DNA of 8,232 bases from an uncultured Collinsella sp. (GCA_902492855.1 CABUMU010000089.1:1-8232), one strand, 5' to 3'; counted from the first letter of the stretch, positions 1 through 6,709 are shown. Numbers and translations are program-made. Notes: a model not told the origin generated them from the letters alone.

Positions 1-105
1 GTTAAAGTGCAGTTTGCAAAGATAAAAATAAGTATTGCAGCTCGCCCGTTGTTACACAACAGCCCCTCGGTAAACGGCAACAACCCTCCGCGAAATCTTA
101 AGGAA

Positions 106-525
106 TTAGACAAACTGGTCATCGGGCGCCAACAGAAGCTCGCCGTAACGTTTCGTCAGCCCGTCTCTCAACTGACAGAAAGCGGGAATATAGACGTTCA
201 AGATGCGCTGAATCAAATCTTGAGCGAGCTTGTTGTCGTAGATATGGACGTTCGTATTGCGGTCTCTGAGCATATCCAGCCAGGCTGCCTCATCAATAAA
301 GTCGTAGAATCGGTAGGACTCCTTCAAGATGGCACGAGGAGACCCCGACGCGGCAAGCGTGGCGCCCTCATACTCGAGCAGACGCTTAAGGAGCTTCCAG
401 CTCAGTTCAAATTGAAGATTGAACTTATTAATCAATCCACTCTGAACAAAATCATTGTTGAGATCCTGATTGGGCGCATCCTCAAGATTCGCCAAGGCGC
501 TGGCAAAGTTCTCATATTTTTTCAT
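106..525 (-). CDS. hepT: HepT-like HEPN toxin (HI0074-type nucleotidyltransferase substrate-binding protein)
   Basis: A 139-residue, mostly helical protein of the HEPN family. In known HEPN/MNT pairs this partner is a ribonuclease toxin. The hallmark RX4HXY motif is intact: R89-NTNV-H94-I-Y96, followed by D97. R and H are the expected RNase residues. In the Shewanella HepT/MntA pair the tyrosine is where the antitoxin attaches AMP. The helix around residues 35-52 (FNLQFELSWKLLKRLLEYEG) is typical of the HI0074 subgroup. The gene overlaps the upstream mntA frame by 14 bases and has no clear Shine-Dalgarno sequence of its own, so translation is probably coupled to mntA. No convincing terminator is visible in the 105 bases beyond its stop. 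Family assignment is firm from motif and context; toxicity is inferred. Confidence 0.88.
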   Translation of the reverse strand: MKKYENFASALANLEDAPNQDLNNDFVQSGLINKFNLQFELSWKLLKRLLEYEGATLAASGSPRAILKESYRFYDFIDEAAWLDMLRDRNTNVHIYDNKLAQDLIQRILNVYIPAFCQLRDGLTKRYGELLLAPDDQFV

Positions 526-799
526 ACAGAATCACACCATCCCTGGCAATTTCATCGAGCAATTGCTGCGATAAGGGCTCATCGAGATTGACGACATCTA
601 CATCTAAAAGAGTATCAAGACGCTCCTCGATCAAATATGACAACCGGCCGAAATCCCGGCAACCTGCTACGGCGATGTCAATATCGCTCTTAGGCAAGTT
701 GTCACCTCGAGCGCGGGAGCCAAACAGCACAACCTTCTCGGCGTCACATTCCCGAGCAAAAACTTCAATTTGCTTATACACCTTGTCGAGAGATGCCAT
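512..799 (-). CDS. mntA: MntA-like minimal nucleotidyltransferase antitoxin
   Basis: A 95-residue minimal nucleotidyltransferase, the usual size for the MNT partner of a HEPN toxin. The GSX10DXD signature is exact: G27-S28, ten residues, then D39-I-D41. A third acidic position is available at D67/D69 in LLDVDVVNL. Known MntA proteins neutralise HepT by transferring AMP to the tyrosine of its RX4HXY motif, and that tyrosine is present in the downstream partner. The ATG at 797-799 is supported by TAGGG with a 6-base spacer. The gene starts only 8 bases after the stop of the Rrf2 regulator and overlaps hepT by 14 bases, which suggests one transcript. Base composition is lower in GC than the neighbouring suf genes, consistent with acquisition by transfer. 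Function is inferred from family. Confidence 0.9.
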   Translation of the reverse strand: MASLDKVYKQIEVFARECDAEKVVLFGSRARGDNLPKSDIDIAVAGCRDFGRLSYLIEERLDTLLDVDVVNLDEPLSQQLLDEIARDGVILYEKI

Positions 800-805
800 T
801 TGCAG

Positions 806-810
806 CCCTA
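806..810 (-). promoter_or_regulatory. mntA ribosome binding site embedded in the rrf2 stop codon
   Basis: On the minus strand the sequence TAGGG ends 6 bases before the mntA ATG. Its first three bases are the TAG stop codon of the Rrf2 regulator (808-810). A terminating ribosome would therefore sit directly on the mntA initiation site, favouring translational coupling between regulator and antitoxin. Confidence 0.6.
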
Positions 811-1239
811 CAGCTTAATGTCGAAGTTGATCTCGGGGACAGCAGCTAGGTCGGCCAACGTCACGCCGTCGACGTACTTTTCGATCACGTCGTCCAAACC
901 GCGCCAGAACTTGACGGTCGAGCACAAATCGCTGCGGGTGCAGCTGTTGTCGATGCCATCGCACGCCACCGGAGCCGTGCTGCCCTCGACGGCACGCAGG
1001 ATGTCGCCGGCACGCACCTCGGCGGGGTCCTTGGCCATCATGTAGCCACCGCCCTTGCCGCGCACGCTTTTAAGCAGGCCCGCCTTCATGAGCGGACGGA
1101 CCAGCTGCTCCAGATACTTTTGCGAGATATGCTCGCGGTCGGCGACCTCGCGCAGGGCGATCTTGCCCTCGGCGTCACCAAGCGCTGCGATATAGATCAT
1201 CAGTCGGAGGGCATAGCGGCCCTTAGAAGAAATGAGCAT
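808..1239 (-). CDS. Rrf2-family transcriptional regulator, IscR/SufR-like, of the suf operon
   Basis: A 143-residue Rrf2 protein. The N-terminus (MLISSKGRYALRLMIYIA) and the winged helix-turn-helix (about residues 28-70, with ISQKYLEQLVRPLMKAGLLKS and the wing GKGGGY at 62-66) are typical. Three cysteines, C93, C100 and C106, lie in the region where IscR-type members bind an Fe-S cluster; the spacing is C-x6-C-x5-C. By analogy it would sense Fe-S status and control the divergent suf genes. The start at 1239 is chosen over an upstream in-frame ATG at 1317 because it matches the family N-terminus and has GGAGGG 5 bases ahead. The longer version would also run across the repeated dyads at 1260-1311. 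It heads an apparent rrf2-mntA-hepT unit. Whether it is closest to IscR, SufR or NsrR cannot be settled by eye. Confidence 0.92.
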   Translation of the reverse strand: MLISSKGRYALRLMIYIAALGDAEGKIALREVADREHISQKYLEQLVRPLMKAGLLKSVRGKGGGYMMAKDPAEVRAGDILRAVEGSTAPVACDGIDNSCTRSDLCSTVKFWRGLDDVIEKYVDGVTLADLAAVPEINFDIKL

Positions 1240-1259
1240 ACCTACCCTCCCATCGCATC

Positions 1260-1334
1260 TGGGACAACATAACCAGCTTTGTTTGTCCCAAATCTTAAGT
1301 AAATGGGACAAACACAACAGGTTATTTTGTCCCA
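1260..1334. repeat. Four phased GGGACAA/TTGTCCC half-sites (two 30-bp dyads)
   Basis: Half-sites start at 1261 (GGGACAA), 1283 (TTGTCCC), 1305 (GGGACAA) and 1327 (TTGTCCC). Each is exactly 22 bp from the next, with alternating orientation. This gives two copies of GGGACAA-N15-TTGTCCCA (1261-1290 and 1305-1334), and every neighbouring pair is separated by 15 bp. The two spacers share an A at position 5 and CAG at positions 7-9, so the units have a direction. The block lies between the divergent rrf2 and sufC genes, on the rrf2 side. It looks like an operator array for a protein contacting one DNA face every two helical turns, but it matches no consensus I recognise. A third copy lies at 6691-6720. 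Confidence 0.8.
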
Positions 1335-1342
1335 GAATTTGA

Positions 1343-1379
1343 AAAGTCGAGTGGATTAGTCGGGTTTTCCCTTGACTAA
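1343..1379. promoter_or_regulatory. IscR type-1-like operator with an additional half-site
   Basis: Bases 1343-1367 match the IscR type-1 consensus ATASYYGACTRWWWYAGTCRRSTAT at 21 of 25 positions by my count (consensus from memory). The right half AGTCGGGT is perfect, and the left half reads TCGAGT instead of YYGACT. A further GACTAA at 1374-1379 forms an inverted repeat with TTAGTC at 1356-1361 (12-base gap) and overlaps the -35 box at 1372-1377. Binding here would repress the suf promoter. The adjacent Rrf2 regulator is the obvious candidate ligand; that link is inference. Confidence 0.5.
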
Positions 1380-1399
1380 CGCCGAACCCATAGTAACTT
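1372..1399 (+). promoter_or_regulatory. Candidate promoter of the sufCBDSU operon
   Basis: TTGACT at 1372-1377 is one base from the consensus -35 box. The best -10 at normal spacing is TAACTT (1394-1399, 16-bp spacer), which is weak; activation or another spacing is possible. The resulting leader of roughly 60 bases before sufC contains the 8-base sequence AGTACACC twice (1425-1432 and 1437-1444). Confidence 0.4.
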
Positions 1400-1463
1400 T
1401 ATTCCGAGAAGATTCCTAGGGTTTAGTACACCTATGAGTACACCATATACAGAGAGGGACAGC

Positions 1464-2264
1464 ATGAGCGCAAATCCGCTGCTTTCCATCGAAGGTCTGA
1501 CCGCCTCCGTGGACGAGAAGACCATCCTCCACAACGTCAACCTCAACGTCGCCGCCGGCGAGACCCACGTGCTGATGGGACCCAACGGCGCCGGCAAGTC
1601 CACCCTCGGCCACCTGGTCATGGGCGACCCCGTCTACACGGTCAACGACGGCCGTATCGTCTTTGACGGCCAGGACATCACCGAGCTCACCACCGACAAG
1701 CGCTCGCGCGCCGGCCTGTTCCTGAGCTTCCAGGCACCGGTCGAGATCCCCGGCGTGCCGCTGTCGAGCTTTTTGCGTGCCAGCATCGCCGGCCGCCCTG
1801 GCCTAGAGATGAAGGGCAAGGAGTTCCGCCGTCGCGTCAAGGAGCTCGCGGCCGAGCTCAACATGGATACCGCCTATCTCAACCGCGAGCTGGGCGTGGG
1901 CTTCTCGGGCGGCGAGAAGAAGAAGGTCGAAATGCTCCAGCTTTTGCTGCTGCAGCCCAAGCTCGCCATCCTGGACGAGACCGACTCTGGTCTGGACGTC
2001 GACGCGCTTTCCACCGTCAGCCACGGCATGGACGCCTACCGCAAGAGCTGCGACGGCTCCATGCTCATCATCACGCACAACACGCGCATCCTGGAGCACC
2101 TGGATGTCGACCGCGTCCACGTTATGGTCAAGGGCCACATCGTACGCGAGGACGACGCCTCGCTGATCCCCTGGATCGACAAGAACGGCTTTGAGACCTT
2201 CGAGCGCGAGGCCGCCGAGCAGCGTGCCCAAGCTCAGGCCGCCGCTGCCGAGCAGCAGGCGTAA
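1464..2264 (+). CDS. sufC: SufC, ABC-type ATPase of the SufBCD Fe-S scaffold
   Basis: A 266-residue cytosolic ABC ATPase. Motifs in order: Walker A GPNGAGKST (39-47), Q-loop Q90, signature FSGGEKKK (147-154), Walker B with D-loop LAILDETDSGLD (167-178) and H-loop H205 in IITHN. The DETDSGLD sequence and the SGGEKKK signature are characteristic of SufC rather than of transport ATPases, and there is no membrane partner nearby. It drives conformational change in the SufB-SufD scaffold. The ATG at 1464 is preferred because GAGAGGG lies 5 bases ahead; an in-frame ATG at 1434 lacks a well-spaced site. The C-terminus is an Ala/Gln/Glu-rich tail (about the last 20 residues). It is the first gene of the operon, with 12 bases to sufB. 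Length is normal for the family. Confidence 0.97.
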   Translation: MSANPLLSIEGLTASVDEKTILHNVNLNVAAGETHVLMGPNGAGKSTLGHLVMGDPVYTVNDGRIVFDGQDITELTTDKRSRAGLFLSFQAPVEIPGVPLSSFLRASIAGRPGLEMKGKEFRRRVKELAAELNMDTAYLNRELGVGFSGGEKKKVEMLQLLLLQPKLAILDETDSGLDVDALSTVSHGMDAYRKSCDGSMLIITHNTRILEHLDVDRVHVMVKGHIVREDDASLIPWIDKNGFETFEREAAEQRAQAQAAAAEQQA

Positions 2265-2276
2265 AGGGGCGACGCA

Positions 2277-3689
2277 ATGACCAAGAACCGCACCGAGGTC
2301 GCGGACATCGACCGCAGCCTCTACGACTTCACCTATGGCGAGGAGGGATTCGAGCGCCTCGACGCCGGCATCACGCCCGACATCGTGCGCGAGATCAGCG
2401 CCAAGAAGGACGAGCCGCAGTGGATGCTCGACCTGCGCCTCAAGTCCCTCGAGATCTTCAACCGCTTCCCGGATCCGACGTGGGGTCCCTCCATCGAGGG
2501 CCTGGACATGGACAACATCGTCACCTACGTCAAGCCCAACACCGACCAAAAGCACGACTGGGAGTCGGTGCCCGACGACATCAAGAATACCTTTGAGCGC
2601 CTGGGCATCCCCGAGGCCGAGCGTAGCTACCTGGCAGGCGTCGGCGCGCAGTACGACTCCGAGCTGGTCTACCACAACATGCAGGACACAGCGTCTAAGA
2701 TGGGCATCGTCTATTCCGGCATCGAGGAGGCCCTGCACGACCCGCAGTGGGAGCCGCTCATCCACGAGAAGTTCATGACGCTCATCCCGCCCACCGACCA
2801 CAAGTTTGCGGCCCTGCACAGTGCCGTGTGGTCGGGCGGCTCGTTTGTCTACGTGCCCAAGGGCACCAAGCTCGACTTCCCGCTGCAGAGCTACTTCCGC
2901 CTTAACGCCAAGGGCGCCGGCCAGTTTGAGCACACGCTCATCATCGTCGAGGACGATGCCGACCTGCACTTTATCGAGGGTTGCTCCGCGCCCAAGTACA
3001 ACGTGGCCAACCTCCACGCCGGCGCCGTCGAGCTCTTTGTGGGCAAGCGCGCACACCTGCGCTACTCGACCATCGAGAACTGGTCCAAGAACATGTACAA
3101 CCTCAACACCAAGCGTGCGCGCGTGGACGAGGACGGCGACATCGAGTGGATCAGCGGCTCCTTCGGCAGCCACGTGGGCTACCTCTACCCCATGAGCGTG
3201 CTCAACGGCCGCCGCGCCCGCTCGAGCTTTACCGGCATCACCTTTGCCGGCGCCGGTCAAAACCTCGACACCGGCTGCAAGGTCGTGCTCAACGCGCCCG
3301 AGACCTCGGCAACTGTCGAGACCAAGGGCATCTCCAAGAGCGGCGGCATCCAGACGTTCCGCAGCTCTATCGTGGCGACACCCAAGGCTGAGGGCTCCAA
3401 GGCAACCGTGAGCTGCCAGTCGCTGATGCTCGACGACCAAAGCCGCTCCGACACTATTCCGGCCATGGACATCCGCGCCAAGAACGTCGACATCGGCCAC
3501 GAGGCCACCATCGGCCGCATTGGCGACGATAAGGTATTCTACCTGATGAGCCGCGGTATCCCGGAGGAAGAGGCTCGCACCATGATCGTCAACGGCTTTG
3601 CCAACCCGGTCTCCAAGGAGCTACCGCTTGAGTACGCCGTCGAGATGAACAACCTGATCAAGCTCGAGATGGAAGGAGCGATCGGATAA
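2277..3689 (+). CDS. sufB: SufB, core scaffold subunit of the SufBCD complex
   Basis: A 470-residue SufB, full length for the family. It keeps the N-terminal region ending in GLDMDNIVTYVKP, the QYDSELVYHNMQ segment and the long beta-helix core. H408-E409 in GHEATIGRIGDD and C380 in VSCQSLM correspond to the residues of E. coli SufB implicated in cluster assembly (H433/E434 and C405, from memory). C236 in EGCSAP is also present. The C-terminus MIVNGFANPVSKELPLEYAVEMNNLI is typical. Together with SufC and SufD it would assemble Fe-S clusters from SufU-delivered sulfur. AGGGG precedes the ATG by 8 bases, and the stop overlaps the sufD start by one base (TAATG), indicating coupled translation. 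Confidence 0.98.
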   Translation: MTKNRTEVADIDRSLYDFTYGEEGFERLDAGITPDIVREISAKKDEPQWMLDLRLKSLEIFNRFPDPTWGPSIEGLDMDNIVTYVKPNTDQKHDWESVPDDIKNTFERLGIPEAERSYLAGVGAQYDSELVYHNMQDTASKMGIVYSGIEEALHDPQWEPLIHEKFMTLIPPTDHKFAALHSAVWSGGSFVYVPKGTKLDFPLQSYFRLNAKGAGQFEHTLIIVEDDADLHFIEGCSAPKYNVANLHAGAVELFVGKRAHLRYSTIENWSKNMYNLNTKRARVDEDGDIEWISGSFGSHVGYLYPMSVLNGRRARSSFTGITFAGAGQNLDTGCKVVLNAPETSATVETKGISKSGGIQTFRSSIVATPKAEGSKATVSCQSLMLDDQSRSDTIPAMDIRAKNVDIGHEATIGRIGDDKVFYLMSRGIPEEEARTMIVNGFANPVSKELPLEYAVEMNNLIKLEMEGAIG

Positions 3690-4960
3690 TGGAACAGACC
3701 ACGAACACCGCTGCTACCACCCTTGAGCAGGTCAATGCGATGCCGGCTGCCACTTGGGGTTGGCTCAAGATGAACCAGACCAAGCTCGAGCTCTCTGACG
3801 AGCTTGCCGCCGCTCCCGCCGAGACCATTGAGGTTGAGGGCTTGGAAGAGCAGTTTACTGGCGTGGCAGACGCCTTCGACACCGCCATGGACGCCATGGC
3901 CGAGCGCTTCCCCGAGCGCCGCGCCTCCGCGCCCGGCGATGCCGCCGACCGCGCCCGCATCACGCCCGAGACCGAGCTCGACGTGCCCGCCACCTCCGTC
4001 TACCAGGCCGGTGCCATTAAGCTGGAGGAGGAGCTCTCCCCCGCTGAGGCCTTCGAGACTGGCATGGGCGAGGCTGCCTACACCTACCTGGCCGACCACG
4101 CCACCAAGCGCGTCGTCATCGATGTGCCCGCATACAAGCACGCCACGGTTACCGCGCGCGTGAATGGCGTCGACACTGCCGCGGCCATCGCCGCCATCGA
4201 TGTCGTCGCCCGTCCGCAGGCAACGCTCGACCTGCAGATCGCCCTGGACTCCCCCGTTGCCGGCGAGGGCGTCGTGGGATCCGTGCTGCGCGTGTGCGCC
4301 CACGAGTACGCCACCGTCAACGTGGCCTGCACGCAGACGCTCGACGATAGCTGGATCGCACTCGACGACACCGGCCTGTTCCTGGACGAGGGCGCGCGCG
4401 TCAACGTGCAACACACCGTCCTGGGTGCCGGCGCCAGCGCCACCGGCCTTGCCGGCGATCTGTTGGGCGATACCGCCAAGGTAACCATCGATACTGACTA
4501 CCTTGGCGCCCGCGAGCAGGTGCGCGACTTTAACTACGAGCTGCGCCACCGCGGTCGCAAGACCGAGTGCGAGATCGACGCCAACGGCGTGCTGACCGGC
4601 ACGTCCAAGAAGGTCTACCGTGGCACCATCGACCTCGTGCACGGCTGCAAGGGTGCAACCGGCACCGAGCGCGAGACGGTGCTTTTGGCCAACAAGGGCG
4701 TCGACAACAAGACCATTCCCGTCATTCTCTGCGACGAGGACGACGTCGCCGGCAACCACGGCGCCACCATCGGTCACGTCCGCGACGAGCAGCTGTTCTA
4801 CCTCGCCTGCCGCGGCCTTGACCAAAACGCCGCCGAGGACCTGTTCATCCGCGCCAAGCTGGAGGACGCCGCGCTTTCCGCCACCGACGAGCGCACCCGC
4901 GCCGCCGTCGTCCGCCTGGGCAACAACCTGATCGATAACTTTGAAGAGGAGCTCGCATGA
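3689..4960 (+). CDS. sufD: SufD, scaffold partner of SufB
   Basis: A 423-residue SufD-type protein. The variable N-terminal third (rich in Ala and Glu) is followed by the SufB/D beta-helix core and the diagnostic C-terminal block: KKVYRGTIDLVHGCKGATG (308-326), then NHGATIGHVRDEQLFYLACRG (356-376). H357 corresponds to E. coli SufD H360. The position of E. coli SufD C358, two residues before that histidine, is G355 here, so the cysteine used in some SufD proteins is absent. This may be normal for the lineage. It has no transporter features; it acts in the cytosol with SufB and SufC. Its start overlaps the sufB stop, GGAAGGAG lies 10 bases ahead, and its end overlaps sufS by four bases (ATGA). 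Confidence 0.95.
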   Translation: MEQTTNTAATTLEQVNAMPAATWGWLKMNQTKLELSDELAAAPAETIEVEGLEEQFTGVADAFDTAMDAMAERFPERRASAPGDAADRARITPETELDVPATSVYQAGAIKLEEELSPAEAFETGMGEAAYTYLADHATKRVVIDVPAYKHATVTARVNGVDTAAAIAAIDVVARPQATLDLQIALDSPVAGEGVVGSVLRVCAHEYATVNVACTQTLDDSWIALDDTGLFLDEGARVNVQHTVLGAGASATGLAGDLLGDTAKVTIDTDYLGAREQVRDFNYELRHRGRKTECEIDANGVLTGTSKKVYRGTIDLVHGCKGATGTERETVLLANKGVDNKTIPVILCDEDDVAGNHGATIGHVRDEQLFYLACRGLDQNAAEDLFIRAKLEDAALSATDERTRAAVVRLGNNLIDNFEEELA

Positions 4961-6282
4961 TCGACACCGAGCACGTTAAATGCGATACCTGCACCGCCCC
5001 CGAGCCCATGGAGCTCGACGCCAGCGACGAGGCTTCGCGCGGCTGGCCCACTGTGGACATCGAGACCAACCCCTACAAGGGCCAGTTCCCGCTGTTCCAG
5101 CAGCACCCCGAGATCGCCTTCCTCGATAGCGCCGCCACCGCGCAGCGCCCTGCCTGTGTGCTCGACGCCGAACGCGACTTCTATCAGCGCATGAACGCCA
5201 ACCCCCTGCGCGGCCTGTACTCGCTGTCCGTCGAGGCCACCGACGCCATCGCGAAGGTCCGCCAACAGATCGCCGACCTCATCGGCGCCGCCCAGGCCAA
5301 CGAGGTCGTCTTCACCCGCAACACGAGCGAGTCGCTCAACCTGGTCGCCAAGAGCTTTGCACCCACGGTGCTCGAGCCCGGTGACGAGGTCGTCATCACC
5401 ATCATGGAGCACCACTCCAACCTAATCCCGTGGCAGCAGGTCTGCCGCGAAACCGGCGCCAAGCTCGTCTACCTCTACCCCACCAAGACCGGTCAACTCA
5501 CCACCGAGGAGGTTCTGTCCAAGGTGGGCCCCAAGACCAAAATCTTGGCCGTGGGTCAGGTGTCTAACGTGCTGGGCGTCGAGAACCCGGTCAAGAATCT
5601 CGGCAAGCTCGTGCACAAGTACGGCGGCTATCTGGTCGTCGACGGCGCGCAGTCGCTGCCGCACATGCCGGTCGATGTGGCCGATCTGGGCGCCGACTTC
5701 TTTGCCTTTAGCGCGCACAAGGCCATGGGAGCCATGGGCATCGGCGTGCTGTGTGGCAAAATGGACCTGCTCAACGCCATGCCGCCCATGCTCACCGGCG
5801 GCGAGATGATCGACTCGGTCACCGAGCAGGACGCCGTCTGGGCGCCCGTTCCCGAGAAATTCGAGGCCGGCACGCAGGACGCCGCCGGCATCTTCGCCAC
5901 GGGTGCGGCACTCGACTACCTGGTCAACACGGTGGGTTACGAGAACATCCAGGCCCGCGAGCAGGCACTCGTCCACTACCTGATGGGTGAGCTCATGCAG
6001 CTCGACTTTGTCCAGATCATCGGCTCCATCTATTGGGACAACCACCACGGCGTTGTGAGCTTTAACGTCAAGGGCATCCACCCGCACGACGTCGCGAGCA
6101 TCATGGACATGGACGGCGTCTGCATCCGCGCCGGTCACCACTGCGCGCAGCCGCTGCTTACCTGGCTGGGCGTCGAGAACCTTGCCTGCTGCCGCGCCAG
6201 CGTGGCCTTCTACAACGACAAGGCCGACATCGACAAGTTCATCGCCGGCCTGCATCACGTTTGGAGCACGTTCAATGGGTAA
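4957..6282 (+). CDS. sufS: SufS, PLP-dependent cysteine desulfurase (type II)
   Basis: A 441-residue group II cysteine desulfurase that converts cysteine to alanine and passes persulfide sulfur to SufU. Visible sites: substrate-region LDSAATAQRP (56-65), H153 in MEHHSN, cofactor-binding D229 in VVDGAQ, the PLP lysine K255 in SAHK, FEAGTQ (302-307), and the catalytic cysteine C396 in RAGHHCAQP. LACCRASVAFYN (409-420) corresponds to the usual RASFYIYN block, with a double cysteine at 411-412. The first ~28 residues are an extension relative to E. coli SufS and contain CDTC (9-12). The start overlaps the sufD stop (ATGA) and has GAGGAG a few bases ahead, so the extension appears real. Its 3' end overlaps sufU by eight bases, matching their partnership. 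Confidence 0.97.
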   Translation: MIDTEHVKCDTCTAPEPMELDASDEASRGWPTVDIETNPYKGQFPLFQQHPEIAFLDSAATAQRPACVLDAERDFYQRMNANPLRGLYSLSVEATDAIAKVRQQIADLIGAAQANEVVFTRNTSESLNLVAKSFAPTVLEPGDEVVITIMEHHSNLIPWQQVCRETGAKLVYLYPTKTGQLTTEEVLSKVGPKTKILAVGQVSNVLGVENPVKNLGKLVHKYGGYLVVDGAQSLPHMPVDVADLGADFFAFSAHKAMGAMGIGVLCGKMDLLNAMPPMLTGGEMIDSVTEQDAVWAPVPEKFEAGTQDAAGIFATGAALDYLVNTVGYENIQAREQALVHYLMGELMQLDFVQIIGSIYWDNHHGVVSFNVKGIHPHDVASIMDMDGVCIRAGHHCAQPLLTWLGVENLACCRASVAFYNDKADIDKFIAGLHHVWSTFNG

Positions 6283-6709
6283 TCTGTACACCTCCACCAC
6301 ATTTATGGAGCACAACTCGCACCCCGACTATAAGTACGAGATGGATGCTCCCACGCACGAGCACGACGGCATCAACCCCAGCTGCGGCGACGAGCTCACC
6401 TTGCAGCTGCGCGTCGAGAACGGCGTGATCGAGGAGGCCTCCTTTACCGGCCACGGCTGCGCCATCAGTCAGGCTAGTGCCGACATCATGGCCGACCTCA
6501 TCACCGGCGAGACCGTCGAGGAAGCTCACCGCCTGGCAGAGCTCTTCCTCGCCATGATCCGCGGCGAGCAGCTCTCCGAGGAGGACCTGGAAGACCTGGA
6601 CGAAGCCGCCCAGCTCCAGGACATCTCGCACATGCCCGCCCGCGTCAAATGCGCCGAGCTCGCCTGGCGCACCCTCAACGGCATGCTCACGGGACAAAAT
6701 AATCAGTAG
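6275..6709 (+). CDS. sufU: SufU, zinc-dependent sulfurtransferase partner of SufS
   Basis: A 144-residue SufU. The zinc ligands of the family are all present: C37 and D39 in NPSCGDE, C62 in GHGCAIS and C126 in ARVKCAELAW. The stretch between about residues 96 and 118, with LSEEDLEDLDEAAQLQDIS, is the insertion that separates SufU from IscU. This indicates a sulfur acceptor and relay from SufS rather than a cluster scaffold. The ATG at 6275 overlaps the end of sufS by eight bases and has GGAG 8-9 bases ahead. A later in-frame ATG at 6305 lacks a site. The final codons (LTGQNNQ, stop TAG at 6707-6709) lie inside a GGGACAA-N15-TTGTCCC dyad. It is the last gene of the operon; no sufT follows. Confidence 0.96.
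   Translation: MGNLYTSTTFMEHNSHPDYKYEMDAPTHEHDGINPSCGDELTLQLRVENGVIEEASFTGHGCAISQASADIMADLITGETVEEAHRLAELFLAMIRGEQLSEEDLEDLDEAAQLQDISHMPARVKCAELAWRTLNGMLTGQNNQ

Noticed and set aside
1..105. Terminator for the rrf2-mntA-hepT unit
   Set aside because: Only short weak inverted repeats (such as GTTGT/ACAAC at 48-60) without a T-run on the minus strand.
7..591. Plus-strand open frame (194 codons) opposite hepT and mntA
   Set aside because: The minus strand encodes two proteins with exact family motifs and coupled starts; the plus frame has no recognisable domain.
1240..1317. Upstream in-frame start for the Rrf2 regulator adding 26 residues
   Set aside because: It would cover the repeated dyads and gives a Cys/Trp-rich N-terminus foreign to the family; the ATG at 1239 has a strong ribosome site.
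1434..1463. Upstream in-frame start for sufC adding ten residues
   Set aside because: No well-spaced ribosome site, whereas the ATG at 1464 has GAGAGGG at normal distance and gives the usual SufC N-terminus.
1803..3500. Long minus-strand open frame (565 codons) opposite sufC and sufB
   Set aside because: It lies wholly antisense to two well-recognised genes, has a Val/Leu/Gly/Asp-heavy composition typical of antisense frames in GC-rich codon use, and shows no domain motif.
3539..4825. Minus-strand open frame (428 codons) opposite sufD
   Set aside because: Low-complexity Gly/Val/Ala/Leu translation antisense to an identified gene; no ribosome site or family motif.
5422..6315. Minus-strand open frame (297 codons) opposite sufS
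   Set aside because: Antisense shadow of a gene whose active-site residues are all identified on the plus strand.
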